Source: Flavobacterium sp. 1355 (GTDB lineage Bacteria > Bacteroidota > Bacteroidia > Flavobacteriales > Flavobacteriaceae). From it: 64,000 nucleotides of DNA. The first letter of the stretch is position 1. The number at the start of each line of letters is the position of its first letter. The stretch covers positions 124,001 through 188,000 of the forward strand of contig NZ_JAFICC010000006.1 in NCBI RefSeq assembly GCF_017833415.1. The letters run 5' to 3'. Both the position numbers and the translations under genes were made by a program. Below are positions 63,157 through 64,000 of this stretch, in pieces. The notes below the pieces were generated by a model, which was given only the letters and a program-made list of their open reading frames with translations, made no database searches and was not told the origin of the DNA.

Positions 63157-63918
63157 ATGCAGGAAAACAATACCACAACTTTTATTTTTTTGGCAATTCT
63201 TTTGCTGCTGATTGTCATAATTTGTTTTATGATGTATCAGTTACTGCAGGCAAAAAAAGCAAAAGACGATGTCGAAAAAAGTTTTTATGCACTGGAAATG
63301 AAAGTGAATGATTTGCAGTTAGAAACTTTAGAATCTAAACTGAATCCGCATTTGTTTAAGAATATTTTAAACTCCATTCAGTCACACGCGTATCAAACTT
63401 ATTTTGCTTTGGATAAACTGGCCAATGTTTTGGATTATATTTTATACGAAAGCAAAAAGAAATTTGTGACAGCAAAAGAAGAAATCGATTTTGCATTGAA
63501 TCTTATCGAAATCAATAAAATCAAAATTAGTCCGCTTTTTGAGTTGAAGATAAAAACCAACATCAACAAAGAAGATAAGTTATACGAACAGCCTTTGCTC
63601 GCGCCGTTAATTTCGATTGATTTAATTGAAAATGCTTTTAAACACGCAGATCTTCAAAGTGCCGATGCCTTTATTTCGGTTATTTTTGAGTTTCGGGATA
63701 ATGCTTTTTTTATGACCGTTTCGAATAAAATTTCAGACAAGAAAGTCTTGAAAAAAGAACGCAGCGGTTTTGGTCATGCCACATTAGAGCACCGTTTACG
63801 CATTATTTACAAGAATAATTTCAAACTTGATAAGTTTATAGAAAACGATGTTTATATTGCTCATCTAAAAATAGATCTCCTTGAATACAAAACTGAAATG
63901 CTTGCTTCTGGACGATGA
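63157..63918 (+). CDS. Sensor histidine kinase (LytS/His_kinase type)
   Basis: 253 aa. One N-terminal transmembrane helix (about 8-30), coiled-coil linker, then His_kinase domain with His65 (KLNPHLFKNILNS) and N box DLIENAFKHA. It lacks an obvious sensor domain. Its stop overlaps the start of a response-regulator frame, so the pair is a LytS/LytTR-type two-component system. Confidence 0.9.
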   Translation: MQENNTTTFIFLAILLLLIVIICFMMYQLLQAKKAKDDVEKSFYALEMKVNDLQLETLESKLNPHLFKNILNSIQSHAYQTYFALDKLANVLDYILYESKKKFVTAKEEIDFALNLIEINKIKISPLFELKIKTNINKEDKLYEQPLLAPLISIDLIENAFKHADLQSADAFISVIFEFRDNAFFMTVSNKISDKKVLKKERSGFGHATLEHRLRIIYKNNFKLDKFIENDVYIAHLKIDLLEYKTEMLASGR

Positions 63919-64000
63919 GCTCCCGGGATTAACGTACCTAAAAATGCTTTGCGAACAAATTCCGGAACTGGAAATCGTAAAAACATTCAATAATCCTGAG
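63881..64000 (+). CDS. LytTR-type response regulator, 5' end (cut by window end)
   Basis: The frame opens at TTG 63881 after a TAG at 63872; no ATG is available. Translation: MNTKLKCLLLDDELPGLTYL and onward, the receiver start (Asp-Asp acidic pocket, then CEQIPELEIVKTF). It overlaps the kinase gene by 38 bp, typical of coupled two-component pairs. The receiver Asp and output domain lie past the window; LytTR output is inferred from the partner kinase and from the N-terminal style. Confidence 0.8.
   Translation, partial: MNTKLKCLLLDDELPGLTYLKMLCEQIPELEIVKTFNNPE

Overview
The window is about 64 kb of AT-rich chromosome from a member of the Bacteroidota, very probably the genus Flavobacterium or a close relative. 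The evidence is Bacteroidota-type promoters (TTG/TTTG, about 20 bp, TAnnTTTG), almost no Shine-Dalgarno sequences, the DUF177-rpmF-fabH-accB-accC fatty-acid cluster, a three-subunit sdhCAB operon with a long single cytochrome b, a mevalonate-type HMG-CoA synthase, an LpxR-family outer-membrane protein, a short PID-CTERM-like surface protein, HopJ-family and S9-peptidase genes, and intergenic repeat families typical of flavobacterial genomes. Genus assignment is inference from protein and promoter style, not from a search.

Layout. 1-10.8 kb: the 3' end of an OmpA/TSP3 outer-membrane gene, an AddB-like nuclease, an alpha/beta hydrolase, aminopeptidase P, an NTF2-like remnant, two paralogous membrane proteins of unknown function, and HMG-CoA synthase. 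11-16.9 kb: sdhC-sdhA-[four-helix-bundle gene]-sdhB, a DeoR regulator and a nitrilase-family amidase. 16.9-22.5 kb: an Ig-like lipoprotein, a DUF3142 lipoprotein overlapping a large helical-repeat lipoprotein, and methylmalonyl-CoA epimerase. 22.6-28.9 kb: tRNA(CAT), a PID-CTERM-like protein, riboflavin synthase, pdxA, then DUF177-rpmF-fabH-accB-accC. 29.1-34.7 kb: five tandem PepSY-like secreted proteins, a sigma-54 activator response regulator and a convergent hybrid histidine kinase. 34.8-39.8 kb: an S9 peptidase, then overlapping FAD oxidoreductase-mtgA-lpxR. 40.1-44.6 kb: an accessory-looking stretch with a stand-alone HsdR_N-type nuclease, a small membrane protein, an XRE regulator, a VOC protein, a lipoprotein and a 58-aa membrane protein. 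44.6-48.7 kb: tRNA-Ala plus a tRNA-derived pseudogene, enoyl-CoA hydratase, queD, lpxH, a heptaheme cytochrome lipoprotein and a Cys-rich small protein. 48.9-56.5 kb: recJ-MFS-hydrolase, a HopJ-family protein, rsmI, an acidic protein, tdk and a small membrane protein. 56.7-64 kb: rpoN, asnS, an RND/MMPL exporter, an SMR exporter, and a LytS-type kinase with the start of its LytTR-type response regulator cut by the window end.

Most of the window is ordinary core chromosome. Parts worth a second look: (i) the five-copy PepSY-like array with repeats upstream, next to a sigma-54 activator and hybrid kinase, with rpoN also in the window; (ii) a four-helix-bundle (S23/IVP) gene between sdhA and sdhB, flanked by inverted repeats that also occur elsewhere without a gene; (iii) a dispersed structured element present twice (about 42.8 and 59.85 kb), whose flanks are conserved while the central hairpin stem is entirely different but still paired; (iv) a tRNA-Ala-derived pseudogene whose anticodon arm has been replaced by a CCCGA-N4-TCGGG-type hairpin that also occurs elsewhere in the window. 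No CRISPR array, insertion sequence, prophage or rRNA operon was seen.
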